A DNA stretch of 64,000 bases, taken from positions 1,054,001 to 1,118,000 of the forward strand of contig NZ_JAUSXN010000001.1 of the NCBI RefSeq assembly GCF_030816015.1. Reading direction: 5' to 3'. The position numbers and the translations under genes were made by a program. The first letter of the stretch is position 1. Every line of letters starts with the position of its first letter. Below are positions 1 through 9,337 of the stretch, piece by piece. Under the pieces are notes generated by a model. The model was given only the letters and a program-made list of their open reading frames with translations. It made no database searches and had not been told where the DNA came from. This DNA is from Pedobacter sp. W3I1. GTDB lineage: Bacteria; Bacteroidota; Bacteroidia; Sphingobacteriales; Sphingobacteriaceae.

Positions 1-3000
1 GAACTAAATAAGAAATTATTTACCGGAGCAGCAACTTCTTTAAAAGCTTCTGATGTAAAGAGAGATGGTATAGCCGATGTAAGTAGGATGCTTGAGGGGC
101 GTGTTGCTGGTGTATCGGTACAAAATGTTTCTGGTACTTTTGGTGCAGCACCAAAAATTCGTGTGCGTGGTGCTACATCCATTTCTGGTGATAATAAACC
201 ATTATGGGTTGTTGATGGTATCATTTTAGAAGATGTGGTTAATATTTCCAATGAACAGTTATCAACAGGAGATCCATCAACCTTAGTAGGATCATCAGTA
301 GCAGGGTTAAACCCTGACGATATTGAAAGCTTTAATATTTTAAAAGATGCTGCTGCAACAGCTCAATATGGTGCGAGAGCAATGAATGGTGTCGTAATTA
401 TTACCACCAAAAAAGGTAAGAATACGGATGGAAAGCCATTAATTTCTTATACAGGTAACTTCTCTAGTTATATGAAACCATCATATAATAACTTCGATAT
501 TCTTAACTCAGCAGATCAGATGAATGTGTATCTCGAAATGCAAAATAAGGGCTGGTTAAACCACTCTAGTTCTTCGAGAAGTGCAAATGGAGGTGTTTTT
601 ACTAAAATGTATAACGAGATGTACATTTATGATTCGACAACAGGTACCTATGCACTTAGAAATGATGCACAAAGCCAAAAACAGTTTCTGCAAAGATATG
701 CTGATAGCAACACTGATTGGTTCGATGTATTGTTTAAGCAGTCATTAATGCAGGAGCATTCGCTAAGCATAGCAACAGGTACGGCCAAATCGAAAATATA
801 TGCATCAACAAGTTTTCTACAAGATAATGGATGGACTGTTGGTGATAATGTTAAAAGATTTACAGGAAATCTCCGTGGGAATTTTGATATCAGTGATAAA
901 CTAACTTTGGAATTGATTACCCAAGGATCAATACGTGATCAAAAAGCCCCCGGTACGCTAGGTAGGAATGGTAATCCTGTTTATGGAACATATGACCGTG
1001 ATTTTGATATCAATCCTTTTAGTTATGCATTAAATACAAGTCGTACTTTAACACCTTATGATGCCAATGGCAATCGCGAATTTTTTACTCAAAACTATGC
1101 ACCATTTAATATCTTAAACGAATTAGAAAACAATACATTAGAATTGAATCTCATTGATTTCAAAGTTCAAGGTGGATTAAAATACAAGATTACCGATAAT
1201 ATTAAATACTCTTTTGATGGGGCATACAGATATGCAAAAACGAGTCAGGAACATAAGATTACTGAGAAATCGAACATGGCCCAGGCTTACCGTGCAGGTA
1301 TAAGCCCTAATGATGCTACAGTTAGAGGTAATAATAAATTCTTGTACAGCAATCCTGATGATCCGAATGCATTGCCTGTATCTGTGTTGCCATATGGTGG
1401 TTTTTATAAAACTAATGATGATAATATTGTTAACTATTACGTACGTAACAGTTTAGAATATGATAAGACTTTTAACGAAGATCATTTATTTAACGTCTTT
1501 GCAGCTCAGGAACTGCGCTATATCGATCGTCAGAATAAAGTTTTTGATGGTTATGGATATCAATATGATAAGGGTGGTGTACCATTTATTGATCCAAACA
1601 TTGTTAAATCAAATGTTGAAGGTGGTTTTAACTATTATAGTATGAATTACCGCTATGAGCGCTATCTAAATTACTCGCTAAGAGCGGCATATTCTTATAA
1701 AGGTAAATACAGTTTTAATGCAACTGGGCGGTATGATGGTTCTAACTTATTAGGTGAATCTCCAACGGCAAGATGGCTGCCAACATGGAATGTTTCAGGA
1801 GCTTGGAATATTGATACAGAAAATTTCATGCAAAGTGAAAGAATTAAAAATGTGGTTAACCGTGCAACTTTACGTGCAACTTACGGTTTGGTGGCTAGTA
1901 TGGGGTCTGCCACCAACTCTAGCTTAGTGTTAAGAAGCATGGCTACCCGCAGGCCATATATTCCAGAAAAGGAAACTAAATTATATATCGATGGTTTAGA
2001 AAATTCTGAGTTAACCTTTGAGAAACTTAACGAATTAAACGTTGGTTTAGATTTAGGTTTATTTAAGGATCGACTAACGTTAACTGTTGATGCCTACAAA
2101 AGAAAAAGTTTTGATTTAATTGGTGCATTTAGAAATGGTGGCATTGGTGGTGAATCAGTTAAATTGGCCAATTATGCCGATATGAAATCAGAGGGTATTG
2201 AAGCTTCATTAGGTGCCCGCGTTTTAAAAACAACAGACTTTAACTGGTCTACCCAATTAATTTTTGGATTTAATAAAAACAAAATTACAAATCTTAAAAA
2301 CCAGCCATTAATATTTGATCTTATTGGCGCGGATGGTGGTGCACTGGAAGGTTATGCACAGAGAGGTTTATTCTCAATCGATTTTCAAGGTTTGGATCCT
2401 GTTAATGGCTCTCCTAGGTTTATTAATAACGAAGGTGTATTAAGTGGTGATGTTTACCTTCAAAGTAATATTGTGAAATACCTGAAATATGAAGGGCCTG
2501 TTGATCCAAAATATACCGGTGGTTTCTCAAATACATTTAAATATAAAGATTTTACTTTGTCAACCCTTGTTACTTTTGCTGCAGGAAACAAGGTTCGTTT
2601 ATCTCCAGCATTTAAAACAAGCTATACTGATTTAGATGCAATGCCTAAAGCATTTTTGAGCCGTTGGGAAATGCAGGGTGACGAGTTAAAAACGAATGTA
2701 CCTTCTATTTTAGATGCATTAGAAGCAATAGATTTTAGAAGTGTGTATGCTTATAATAATTATAACTACTCTACTGAAAGGGTTGCTGATGGAGGCTTCG
2801 TGAGGATGAAGCAAATAATATTAAGTTATAATATTCCTTCTAAGTATACAAAGAAGCTTGGCTTAACCAATTCTTCGATTAGTGCCGTAGGAAACAATCT
2901 ATTTTTAATCTATTCAGATAAAAAATTGAATGGACAAGATCCTGAGTTTTTTGGTTCAGGCGGCGTTGCGTTACCAATCCCTCGTCAGTTCACATTGTCT

Positions 3001-3018
3001 TTAAAGGTAGGATTCTAA
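1..3018 (+). CDS. SusC/RagA-family TonB-linked outer membrane protein, 5' partial
   Basis: The reading frame is open from base 1 (first codons encode ELNKKLFTGAA), so the signal peptide, carboxypeptidase-D-like domain and TonB box lie before the window. About 1005 codons remain. The start holds the plug domain: DVSRMLEGRVAGV, then IRVRGATSISGDNKPLWVVDG and LNPDDIESFNILKDAAATAQYG, which are hallmark SusC plug motifs. The rest is a TonB-dependent beta-barrel ending in an aromatic residue (LKVGF). It should form the outer-membrane channel capped by the SusD protein encoded 10 bp downstream, importing an oligomer with TonB energy. The substrate cannot be read from the sequence; the downstream metallopeptidase makes peptide or protein uptake plausible (inference). 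Confidence 0.95.
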   Translation, partial: ELNKKLFTGAATSLKASDVKRDGIADVSRMLEGRVAGVSVQNVSGTFGAAPKIRVRGATSISGDNKPLWVVDGIILEDVVNISNEQLSTGDPSTLVGSSVAGLNPDDIESFNILKDAAATAQYGARAMNGVVIITTKKGKNTDGKPLISYTGNFSSYMKPSYNNFDILNSADQMNVYLEMQNKGWLNHSSSSRSANGGVFTKMYNEMYIYDSTTGTYALRNDAQSQKQFLQRYADSNTDWFDVLFKQSLMQEHSLSIATGTAKSKIYASTSFLQDNGWTVGDNVKRFTGNLRGNFDISDKLTLELITQGSIRDQKAPGTLGRNGNPVYGTYDRDFDINPFSYALNTSRTLTPYDANGNREFFTQNYAPFNILNELENNTLELNLIDFKVQGGLKYKITDNIKYSFDGAYRYAKTSQEHKITEKSNMAQAYRAGISPNDATVRGNNKFLYSNPDDPNALPVSVLPYGGFYKTNDDNIVNYYVRNSLEYDKTFNEDHLFNVFAAQELRYIDRQNKVFDGYGYQYDKGGVPFIDPNIVKSNVEGGFNYYSMNYRYERYLNYSLRAAYSYKGKYSFNATGRYDGSNLLGESPTARWLPTWNVSGAWNIDTENFMQSERIKNVVNRATLRATYGLVASMGSATNSSLVLRSMATRRPYIPEKETKLYIDGLENSELTFEKLNELNVGLDLGLFKDRLTLTVDAYKRKSFDLIGAFRNGGIGGESVKLANYADMKSEGIEASLGARVLKTTDFNWSTQLIFGFNKNKITNLKNQPLIFDLIGADGGALEGYAQRGLFSIDFQGLDPVNGSPRFINNEGVLSGDVYLQSNIVKYLKYEGPVDPKYTGGFSNTFKYKDFTLSTLVTFAAGNKVRLSPAFKTSYTDLDAMPKAFLSRWEMQGDELKTNVPSILDALEAIDFRSVYAYNNYNYSTERVADGGFVRMKQIILSYNIPSKYTKKLGLTNSSISAVGNNLFLIYSDKKLNGQDPEFFGSGGVALPIPRQFTLSLKVGF

Positions 3019-3028
3019 ATAAAATATC

Positions 3029-4492
3029 ATGAAAAAAATTTATATATCTATTGTTGTACTATCCCTTATTTTAAGTTTGGGATGCAAGAAATTTTTAGAG
3101 CAAGCTCCAGATCAGCGGACTCAATTAAATTCTGTAGATAAGGTAGCAGAACTGCTAACTAGTGCCTATCCAGAGGGTAATTACATCGCTTTTACAGAAA
3201 CATCTTCAGATAATGTGGAAGATAAAGGTCCTGGTATCGGAGATGAAGAAAGAGAGATCGTTTTTCCTTATATGTGGAAAGACAACGATAATTACACTGA
3301 AGATACTCCAACAAATTATTGGAATGCTTGTTATACTGCAATCGCTGCTGCAAATTCAGCATTGGAAGCTATTGATAGGGCATCCTCCGATCAAGCAGCG
3401 TATTTACCTTATAAAGGCGAAGCTTTAGTGGCTAGAGCTTATGCGCACTTTATGTTAGTTACTCTTTATGCTAAAACTTATGAAGCGGGTGCAGCTAACG
3501 ATTCTCCAGGTATTCCTTATGTTACCGAACCAGAAAAGGTTGTACTAGGTCAATATTCAAGAGGAACAGTAGCATCTGTTTATGCTAGCATAGAAAAGGA
3601 TTTATTAGCAGGTTTACCGTTATTAAAAAATACAGCCTATAAAATCCCAAAATATCACTTCAATGTTTCGGCAGGAAATGCATTTGCGGCAAGGTTTTTC
3701 TTGTTCAAAAAAGAATATGACAAAGTAATTCAATATTCAAGCGCTGTATCACCTAGCAATTCATTTGCTAATATTTTAAGGCCTTGGAACACTCGCTATA
3801 ACTTGTATACGCTAGATGAAATGTATTTATATTTTACACAAGCATCTGAGCCTTCTACATTATTACTGATAGAAACAGCTTCTTCATGGGCAAGAACACG
3901 TACACCACGCTATGGTTATGGACAGATTATTAATAATGAGGTTTTTACTGTTAATGTAACTGGCGCCCGTTGGTGTTATAAATCTGCTTATTATGGTCAA
4001 CCACATTATAGTATGCTTAAATGGAATGAGTATTTTGTTAAAACAAGTCAAAATGCAACTATTGGGGAGCCATATACAATGGTACCTGTTCTAACTGCAG
4101 ATGAAACCTTGCTTAATCGTGCTGAAGCATATGCATCAACCGGGCAAAATGCCTTGGCACTACAAGATTTAAATACTTATGCTAGTACAAGAATCTTGAA
4201 CTATAACCCAACTGCAAATGCGATAACATTGGCTAAGATTTCTGCATTCTATGGTATAGCCGATCCTAAATTAGGTTTAATTGCCACTATTTTAGATTTT
4301 AAGAAAAAAGAATTTACACAGGAAGGTTTACGGTGGTTTGATATATTGAGATACAAATTGCCGGTTCAACACAAAATTTTTGCTGTAAACGGCTCTTTCC
4401 AAACAATAGAGCTTGCTGCTGACGATCCTCGTAAATTATTCCAAATTCCTTCACAAGTAACCCTATCTGGTATACAACAAAATCCAAGATAA
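3029..4492 (+). CDS. RagB/SusD-family nutrient-binding outer membrane lipoprotein
   Basis: 487 residues. The N-terminus is a lipoprotein signal with the modified cysteine at residue 19 (LILSLGCKKFLEQAPD; the FLEQAPD-type segment after the cysteine is typical of SusD). TPR-like helices follow, with the conserved GEALVARAYAHFMLV segment near residue 130 and a C-terminal KKKEFTQEGLRWFDILRY motif, both standard in SusD proteins. It should sit on the cell surface as the lid and binding protein of the SusC channel encoded 10 bp upstream. The next gene starts 2 bp after its stop, so the genes are very probably one transcript. Confidence 0.95.
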   Translation: MKKIYISIVVLSLILSLGCKKFLEQAPDQRTQLNSVDKVAELLTSAYPEGNYIAFTETSSDNVEDKGPGIGDEEREIVFPYMWKDNDNYTEDTPTNYWNACYTAIAAANSALEAIDRASSDQAAYLPYKGEALVARAYAHFMLVTLYAKTYEAGAANDSPGIPYVTEPEKVVLGQYSRGTVASVYASIEKDLLAGLPLLKNTAYKIPKYHFNVSAGNAFAARFFLFKKEYDKVIQYSSAVSPSNSFANILRPWNTRYNLYTLDEMYLYFTQASEPSTLLLIETASSWARTRTPRYGYGQIINNEVFTVNVTGARWCYKSAYYGQPHYSMLKWNEYFVKTSQNATIGEPYTMVPVLTADETLLNRAEAYASTGQNALALQDLNTYASTRILNYNPTANAITLAKISAFYGIADPKLGLIATILDFKKKEFTQEGLRWFDILRYKLPVQHKIFAVNGSFQTIELAADDPRKLFQIPSQVTLSGIQQNPR

Positions 4493-4494
4493 TT

Positions 4495-5853
4495 ATGAAA
4501 AAGATATTAAAAAATGGATTTGTCGCATTAGTGATGCTGACGGTCTTAGCGTCTTGCAAAAAAGAGGGTACACTAAACGCAAATTTAGATGTAATTGATC
4601 AAAATATAATTAAGGATAAAAATTCCACTGATATCTGGTTGGATCAGAACTTCTTAAATCCATATAATATAGAAACGAAATATCGATTTGATCGTTTCGA
4701 ACTTCCATCTGGAAAAAACATCACACCTCCATTAGTAGATCAGGTTATACCTGCAATGGAAATGGTGCGTGATGTTTGGATTAAACCTTATGAAGCAGCA
4801 GGAGGAGCAGATTTTATTAAGAAAATATCTCCTAAGCAGTTTGTATTGGCCGGTAGTGCCGAATACAATAGTAATGGCTCGATAACCCTGGGAACTGCAG
4901 AAGGTGGGCGAAAAATCGTATTATACGTAATCAATTCATTTGATAAAACTAATATAGGATCTGTTAAGCAGATGATTCAGGTAATACAACATGAGTATAC
5001 CCATATTCTAAATCAAACCGTCGATTTTTCACCAGAATACCAAACCGTATCTCGCGGTGGTTACGAAGCAAATTGGACTCAAAGACCACTTTCAGAAGCA
5101 TATTCCCTAGGTTTTATCACGCAATACTCCAGAGTATCGCCTATAGAGGATTTTGCAGAACAATCATCGAATATGCTGATGATGGGTAGAGTACAATATA
5201 ATGGTATTGTGGCTTCTGTACCAGCTGATGCTCAAGTTAAACTGAAAAAGAAAGAGCAGTACGTGGTTGATTATTTTAAGACCGCTTTTAATATTGATTT
5301 TTACAAGTTACAAACTGAAGTACAAAAGGCACTGTTTAAGATTTCGGCACCAGTTTTCTCAAGAATGATTGGAAATGGGGTTGGTTATACCACACTTTAT
5401 TCTAACCCACTAACCGATCCTAGCCAATCCGTAGAATTTTTAGGATTATGGAATGCATCAAAAGTACTTTTACAAACGAATGGATTTATTTTAAAAGATT
5501 ATATGATGACATTTAAAGCTAATAACTTAATGACATTAAGGTATAGTTTTACAAATAGTTCTGGTTCTGTAACCTATTTTGCTGATGCTGATTATACAAT
5601 GGCATTAAATGTAAATACTGGTGTAACAACTTTTACATTATTGGCAACCCAACCAACCACCACCACTTATGCTAATATGACATTTGTTAATACTTGGATG
5701 GCAGGTGTCAATAATTATTTTAAAACAGGTTCATTTCGAGCTAATTGGATCAACCAGATTATACCTGGAGAAATTGGTTTTGTAGGTTCACTGGGCGCAT
5801 TCTATAAATCAACAAATGCCAATTCATACTTTTATGGAACGATGGGGCATTAA
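4495..5853 (+). CDS. putative zinc-binding metallopeptidase lipoprotein (Mx1-type, SusCD-linked)
   Basis: 452 residues starting with a lipoprotein signal (VMLTVLASCKKEG). The zinc-peptidase motif HEYTH lies at residues 166-170 (VIQHEYTHILNQ), and a downstream acidic stretch (SEAYSLGFITQYSRVSPIEDFAEQ) probably gives the third ligand. This matches the putative zinc-binding metallopeptidase family (Pfam Peptidase_Mx1) often found directly after SusCD pairs in Bacteroidota. It starts 2 bp after the SusD stop. Inference: a surface or periplasmic lipoprotein that trims peptides taken up by the SusCD pair. The family is assigned from the motif and context by memory, not by a search. Confidence 0.82.
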   Translation: MKKILKNGFVALVMLTVLASCKKEGTLNANLDVIDQNIIKDKNSTDIWLDQNFLNPYNIETKYRFDRFELPSGKNITPPLVDQVIPAMEMVRDVWIKPYEAAGGADFIKKISPKQFVLAGSAEYNSNGSITLGTAEGGRKIVLYVINSFDKTNIGSVKQMIQVIQHEYTHILNQTVDFSPEYQTVSRGGYEANWTQRPLSEAYSLGFITQYSRVSPIEDFAEQSSNMLMMGRVQYNGIVASVPADAQVKLKKKEQYVVDYFKTAFNIDFYKLQTEVQKALFKISAPVFSRMIGNGVGYTTLYSNPLTDPSQSVEFLGLWNASKVLLQTNGFILKDYMMTFKANNLMTLRYSFTNSSGSVTYFADADYTMALNVNTGVTTFTLLATQPTTTTYANMTFVNTWMAGVNNYFKTGSFRANWINQIIPGEIGFVGSLGAFYKSTNANSYFYGTMGH

Positions 5854-5869
5854 TTTAAAAGAAACTAAT

Positions 5870-7186
5870 ATGAAAAAAATATTATTATATTCACTTTTAT
5901 CTTTTGCCCTTTTTACAGGCTGTAAAAAAGATGAGATTTTGGTTGATGGAAAAAGACCTGAAGAAAGAGTTACTGAGGCGGTATTAAAATATACCAATGT
6001 TTTAACTGGAAGTACTTATGGATGGAAAGCTTTTTTATACCCAGATGGGGGAGGCGGTTATTCATTTTACCTTAACTTTAATAAAGAAAATAAAGTTACC
6101 ATGTATGCAGATTTAGATTATGATCCTGCTACAGAGAGTATGGAATCCACTTATCGTGTTAAGGCACTTCAAAATCCTACACTTTCTTTCGATACTTATA
6201 GTTATATGCATGTTTTAGCGGATCCAAATCCAACCGCTTTTGGCGGTGCGGCGGGTTGGGGTTTGTATTCCGATTTCGAATTTACTTTTGATCAGCAAGT
6301 AGGCGATACGCTGAAACTTTCTGGTAAATTACTTGGAAGCAAAATGATTTTAGTTAAAGCTACACGAGCGGAACAGAGTTCATATAATAGCCTAGGATTT
6401 GTGAATTCTATAGGAACTACAATTGATTATGTTGATGAAAATAAAAATCTATATTTTACATTAGTCGATGCAGTTAAAGTTCAGACTTCTATAAATTATA
6501 TTGATAAGGTTTTTACACTGATTTGGGATAATGGTAATGGAGGTGTTGCAACTGCAACTACAGGATTTGCTTTTACACTTACAGGCATAAGGTTAAAAGA
6601 GCCATTAATTTATAAAGGAAAAAGCATAAGTGAATTAACTTGGGATCCTGCGAAGAACCTTTTTTATACAACAGTTGATGGAAACAGACTAGAGATACAG
6701 GTTTCAGCATCTACACTATATCCATTGCATCTTCTTTTGGGTATACAGTATTCGGCAATAGTTGTTCCCAATGCTACGAATTATCCAGGTTGGGGAACTG
6801 AATTTGTTTCCCGTAGAGCATCAGCTGCAGCCGCCACTTTAGCATCATCTTATGGCTTAAGACTTGATAGAATGATTTTTGGTATTAATACCATTAATAA
6901 TACAATGTTATTATCTGCAGATGTGTATCAAGGTGCAAATAGGTTTGTTGCTGATTTCCCTTATACATTTACCAAGACAACAGATGGTATTTATAAATTT
7001 ACGATAGGCTCACCAAGTGGCAATGCTGCATTAATCGTTACCCAAATGGCACCACTTACTACTCAACGTATAAATACTGACAGATTTAGACTGGAATTTT
7101 TTACACATCCTACTACTGGCGCCACTCTTGGACAGTTTAAAAGTATTGAAAATCCAAATTTTACTTTTACAGGTGCGCTGCAATAA
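5870..7186 (+). CDS. DUF4302 domain-containing lipoprotein
   Basis: The start at 5870 is chosen because it gives a clean lipoprotein signal (MKKILLYSLLSFALFTGCKKDEI) 16 bp after the previous stop; the longer frame to 5816 would overlap the metallopeptidase and put 18 polar residues before the signal. The mature part begins with a conserved-looking VDGKRPEERVTEAVLKYTNVL and a GWKAFLYPDGGGGYSFYLNF segment, typical of DUF4302 proteins that accompany SusCD-metallopeptidase operons. Function is unknown; an accessory surface lipoprotein is likely. It is the last gene before a strong terminator at 7202, so the operon SusC-SusD-peptidase-DUF4302 ends here. Confidence 0.8.
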   Translation: MKKILLYSLLSFALFTGCKKDEILVDGKRPEERVTEAVLKYTNVLTGSTYGWKAFLYPDGGGGYSFYLNFNKENKVTMYADLDYDPATESMESTYRVKALQNPTLSFDTYSYMHVLADPNPTAFGGAAGWGLYSDFEFTFDQQVGDTLKLSGKLLGSKMILVKATRAEQSSYNSLGFVNSIGTTIDYVDENKNLYFTLVDAVKVQTSINYIDKVFTLIWDNGNGGVATATTGFAFTLTGIRLKEPLIYKGKSISELTWDPAKNLFYTTVDGNRLEIQVSASTLYPLHLLLGIQYSAIVVPNATNYPGWGTEFVSRRASAAAATLASSYGLRLDRMIFGINTINNTMLLSADVYQGANRFVADFPYTFTKTTDGIYKFTIGSPSGNAALIVTQMAPLTTQRINTDRFRLEFFTHPTTGATLGQFKSIENPNFTFTGALQ

Positions 7187-7201
7187 TTAATACGTGCTCT
7201 T

Positions 7202-7230
7202 AAACCTCACCTTAAAAAGTGAGGTTTTTT
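7202..7230 (+). terminator. rho-independent terminator of the SusCD operon
   Basis: A perfect 9-bp stem (AAACCTCAC with GTGAGGTTT) and an 8-base loop are followed by a T-run, 16 bp after the DUF4302 stop. Confidence 0.88.
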
Positions 7231-7303
7231 ATACATACTGATGCCTTTTTTATTTATAGTAAGTAATATATCTATATTTTAAACCTTTGTAAAATTTATA
7301 ACT

Positions 7304-7690
7304 ATGAAAAAATTATTGCTACTTTTTGCTTTGAGCGTATTTTCTGTAATTGGATTATCCTCATTTCAACCGGCTTCAGAAAAAATGGTGCAATGCACTA
7401 AGGACGATCCGATTATTATTGTGGTTAATACTGATGGATACTACGGTGAACTATACTTTGATGATAGTACCGACCAATTTTTAAGTGGAAGTGTGAGTAA
7501 GGCGATCCCAAATGGAGGCGGGGCTTATAGAATGTATACAATTAATTCGGTAAGTGGAAACCTTTCACGTTCATTGATTAACAACCAGGTTACTCATTTT
7601 GATGGATCAATTTATGGCACTTCCAGTTCTAGTTTTTCGATAACTTTAACTTTAAACTCAAGTAATAATGCCGCATTAATTGCACAATAG
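7304..7690 (+). CDS. small secreted protein of unknown function
   Basis: 128 residues. An N-terminal signal peptide (MKKLLLLFALSVFSVIGLSSF, probable cut near residue 25) is followed by a short, Gly/Ser/Asn-rich, beta-prone mature part with a single cysteine in KMVQCTKDD. I do not recognise a family. It stands alone between two strong terminators (7202-7230 and 7710-7740), so it is its own transcription unit. A weak -7-like AACCTTTG lies about 20 bases upstream of the start. Probably periplasmic or surface exposed; the function cannot be inferred. Confidence 0.72.
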   Translation: MKKLLLLFALSVFSVIGLSSFQPASEKMVQCTKDDPIIIVVNTDGYYGELYFDDSTDQFLSGSVSKAIPNGGGAYRMYTINSVSGNLSRSLINNQVTHFDGSIYGTSSSSFSITLTLNSSNNAALIAQ

Positions 7691-7709
7691 AAATTATTCT
7701 CTCTCCCGT

Positions 7710-7740
7710 AACCCTTGCCCTAAAAAGCAAGGGTTTTTTT
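7710..7740 (+). terminator. rho-independent terminator after the small secreted protein
   Basis: Perfect stem AACCCTTGC with GCAAGGGTT, loop CCTAAAAA, followed by a T-run, 19 bp past the stop at 7690. Confidence 0.88.
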
Positions 7741-7777
7741 ATGACATAATTTTTAAACCCCTCCAACCGTTTATGCT

Positions 7778-7785
7778 TATATTTG
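7778..7785 (+). promoter_or_regulatory. Bacteroidota-type -7 promoter box (TATATTTG)
   Basis: This exactly matches the TAnnTTTG consensus of the primary sigma factor in Bacteroidota. It ends 6 bases before the ATG at 7792, which implies a very short or absent 5' leader. No clear -33 TTG is present at the usual distance, so this rests on the -7 box alone. Confidence 0.5.
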
Positions 7786-7791
7786 TAATCC

Positions 7792-8064
7792 ATGAAGAAG
7801 AAAGCAATTTTTATCCTGTTTGTATTGGTATTTACGTTTGCGGTAAGTCCTAATGTTAATGCCCAATGCTCTATGTGTACCATTAATGCCGAGCAAGGTG
7901 TTAAAAACGGGAATACGCAAACTGCAGGCTTAAACACAGGCGTATTGTATCTTTTATCTCTTCCCTATTTAATGGCTGTAATTGTTGGCGTGGTGTGGTA
8001 TAAAAAATACCGCAAAAAGAATGTGCACCTTAATATGAAAAAGGAACCTTTTAATTTAAATTAA
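7792..8064 (+). CDS. small membrane protein with CSMC motif
   Basis: 90 residues. The signal sequence (MKKKAIFILFVLVFTFAVSPNVNA) is followed at once by QCSMCTINAEQG, a CxxC pair placed at the mature N-terminus, then one transmembrane helix (VLYLLSLPYLMAVIVGVVW) and a Lys-rich cytoplasmic tail. The two cysteines would face the periplasm. The gene is 4 bp from the DUF983 gene, which also carries CxxC pairs. I know this as a recurring small Bacteroidota protein type but know no function. A thiol-redox or metal-binding role is only an inference from the CxxC pair. Confidence 0.7.
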   Translation: MKKKAIFILFVLVFTFAVSPNVNAQCSMCTINAEQGVKNGNTQTAGLNTGVLYLLSLPYLMAVIVGVVWYKKYRKKNVHLNMKKEPFNLN

Positions 8065-8068
8065 AAGC

Positions 8069-8467
8069 ATGTCTGATCAAACTACCTCAAAGTTGTATGC
8101 CATTGTACATTGTAAGTGTCCGCATTGCCGCAGGGGAGATATTTTTACAGGCAGTATGTACGGCTGGAACATTCAGCATACCAAAGAAATCTGTGGACAT
8201 TGTGCACAGCGCATAGAAATTGAACCTGGTTACTTTTACGCAGCCATGTATGTAAGTTATGCGATGAATGTAATCGAAATGCTTTTCGCCAGTTTTATCA
8301 CCTATTTAATTTTTGGTCCGCTTACTGATGAAACTTTCTGGCCTTACCTGATCGTTATTTTTGCCGGTTGTTTTATCCTGTATCCGTTTAACTATCGCTA
8401 TTCAAGAATTATTCTACTCCATGTTTTATCGCCGAATATTAAGTATAAGCCATATTACGATAAGTAG
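8069..8467 (+). CDS. DUF983 domain-containing membrane protein
   Basis: 132 residues. The N-terminal zinc-ribbon-like part has CKCPHCRRGDIF and a second pair, CGHC, then EIEPGYFYAAMYVSYAMNV, which is characteristic of DUF983. Two transmembrane helices follow (VIEMLFASFITYLIFG and WPYLIVIFAGCFILYPF). The family is widespread with unknown function. The start is 4 bp after the CSMC protein, so the two are probably co-transcribed and may act together at the inner membrane. Confidence 0.87.
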   Translation: MSDQTTSKLYAIVHCKCPHCRRGDIFTGSMYGWNIQHTKEICGHCAQRIEIEPGYFYAAMYVSYAMNVIEMLFASFITYLIFGPLTDETFWPYLIVIFAGCFILYPFNYRYSRIILLHVLSPNIKYKPYYDK

Positions 8468-8471
8468 TATT

Positions 8472-8587
8472 GGTTAATCGTTTAAATCGTATAAACTGGT
8501 TAACTGTTAAATTCAGCGATTAAACGATTACGAGTTGAAATTTGTGGCTGGGCCTTTGAGCCAGTTAACCGATTTAAACAGTTAACC
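8472..8587. repeat. imperfect intergenic inverted repeat built of roughly 7-base units
   Basis: GGTTAATCGTTTAAATCG at 8472-8489 pairs with CGATTTAAACAGTTAACC at 8570-8587 (two mismatches). Inner copies of GGTTAACTG and CAGTTAACC, and a CGATTAAACGATTA stretch near 8515-8530, allow further pairing. Much of the block can be read as related heptamers such as GGTTAAT, CGTTTAA and TTAACTG. It fills the gap between DUF983 and DUF2461 and could form a large hairpin in RNA. Confidence 0.7.
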
Positions 8588-8602
8588 AATTAACCCTTAA
8601 GT

Positions 8603-9265
8603 ATGTTAAAAAAAGAAACCCTAAGTTTTATAAAAGACGTAGCGGAGAATAACAACCGCGAATGGTTTGCCGCCAACAAAGAAGTTTATGAAAATGCCAA
8701 GGCCGATGTACTCGAACTTGTAGCAAGTATTATTCCAGAGTTGGCAAAAGTAGATCCGTTGATTTCTGCAGAGGCAGATCCTAAAAAGAGTTTGCTGCGT
8801 ATTTACCGCGATGTGCGTTTCAGTAAAAATAAAGATCCTTATAAAAATAATTTCGGTGTTTGGTTTTCGGCAAAAGGCAAGGGAGGAAATGAACCGGGTT
8901 ATTACCTCCACATCCAACCAGGGAAAAGTTTTATCGCTGGTGGTTACTGGATGCCCGAAGCACCTCATTTAAAACTGATCAGACAGGAAATTGATTATAA
9001 TATTGGCGATTTTAAAGAAATTATCAACAGTACAGCCTTTAAGAAAAACTTTAAATTAGGTGTAGATAATGCACTTAAAAATGCCCCTAAGGGTTATGAT
9101 CCAGCAGATCCAAACATCGAATTTTTAAAGTTGAAAAGTTTCGAAGCCACTACGAAAATCGATGATGAAGAATTTTTAAAACCAGACCTCGTTAATAAGT
9201 TGATAAGTTCTTTCAAAATAGTACAACCATTAGTTGCATTTTTACGGAACGCTATTGAGCAATAA
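8603..9265 (+). CDS. DUF2461 domain-containing protein
   Basis: 220 residues, cytoplasmic, no signal peptide. The N-terminal ETLSFIKDVAENNNREWFAANKEVYE, the central LLRIYRDVRFSKNKDPYK and the GYYLHIQPGKSFIAGGYWMPE block are diagnostic of DUF2461 (TIGR02453). The length fits the family (about 220). The biochemical role is unknown. It is flanked by the inverted repeat at 8472-8587 and by a short repeat-like spacer before the next gene. Confidence 0.9.
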   Translation: MLKKETLSFIKDVAENNNREWFAANKEVYENAKADVLELVASIIPELAKVDPLISAEADPKKSLLRIYRDVRFSKNKDPYKNNFGVWFSAKGKGGNEPGYYLHIQPGKSFIAGGYWMPEAPHLKLIRQEIDYNIGDFKEIINSTAFKKNFKLGVDNALKNAPKGYDPADPNIEFLKLKSFEATTKIDDEEFLKPDLVNKLISSFKIVQPLVAFLRNAIEQ

Positions 9266-9337
9266 CCAAAAAATAACAATTAATCTTCGAGCTATAAGTA
9301 ATCTTGATACTCGATACCAAACACTTGATAATAAAAA

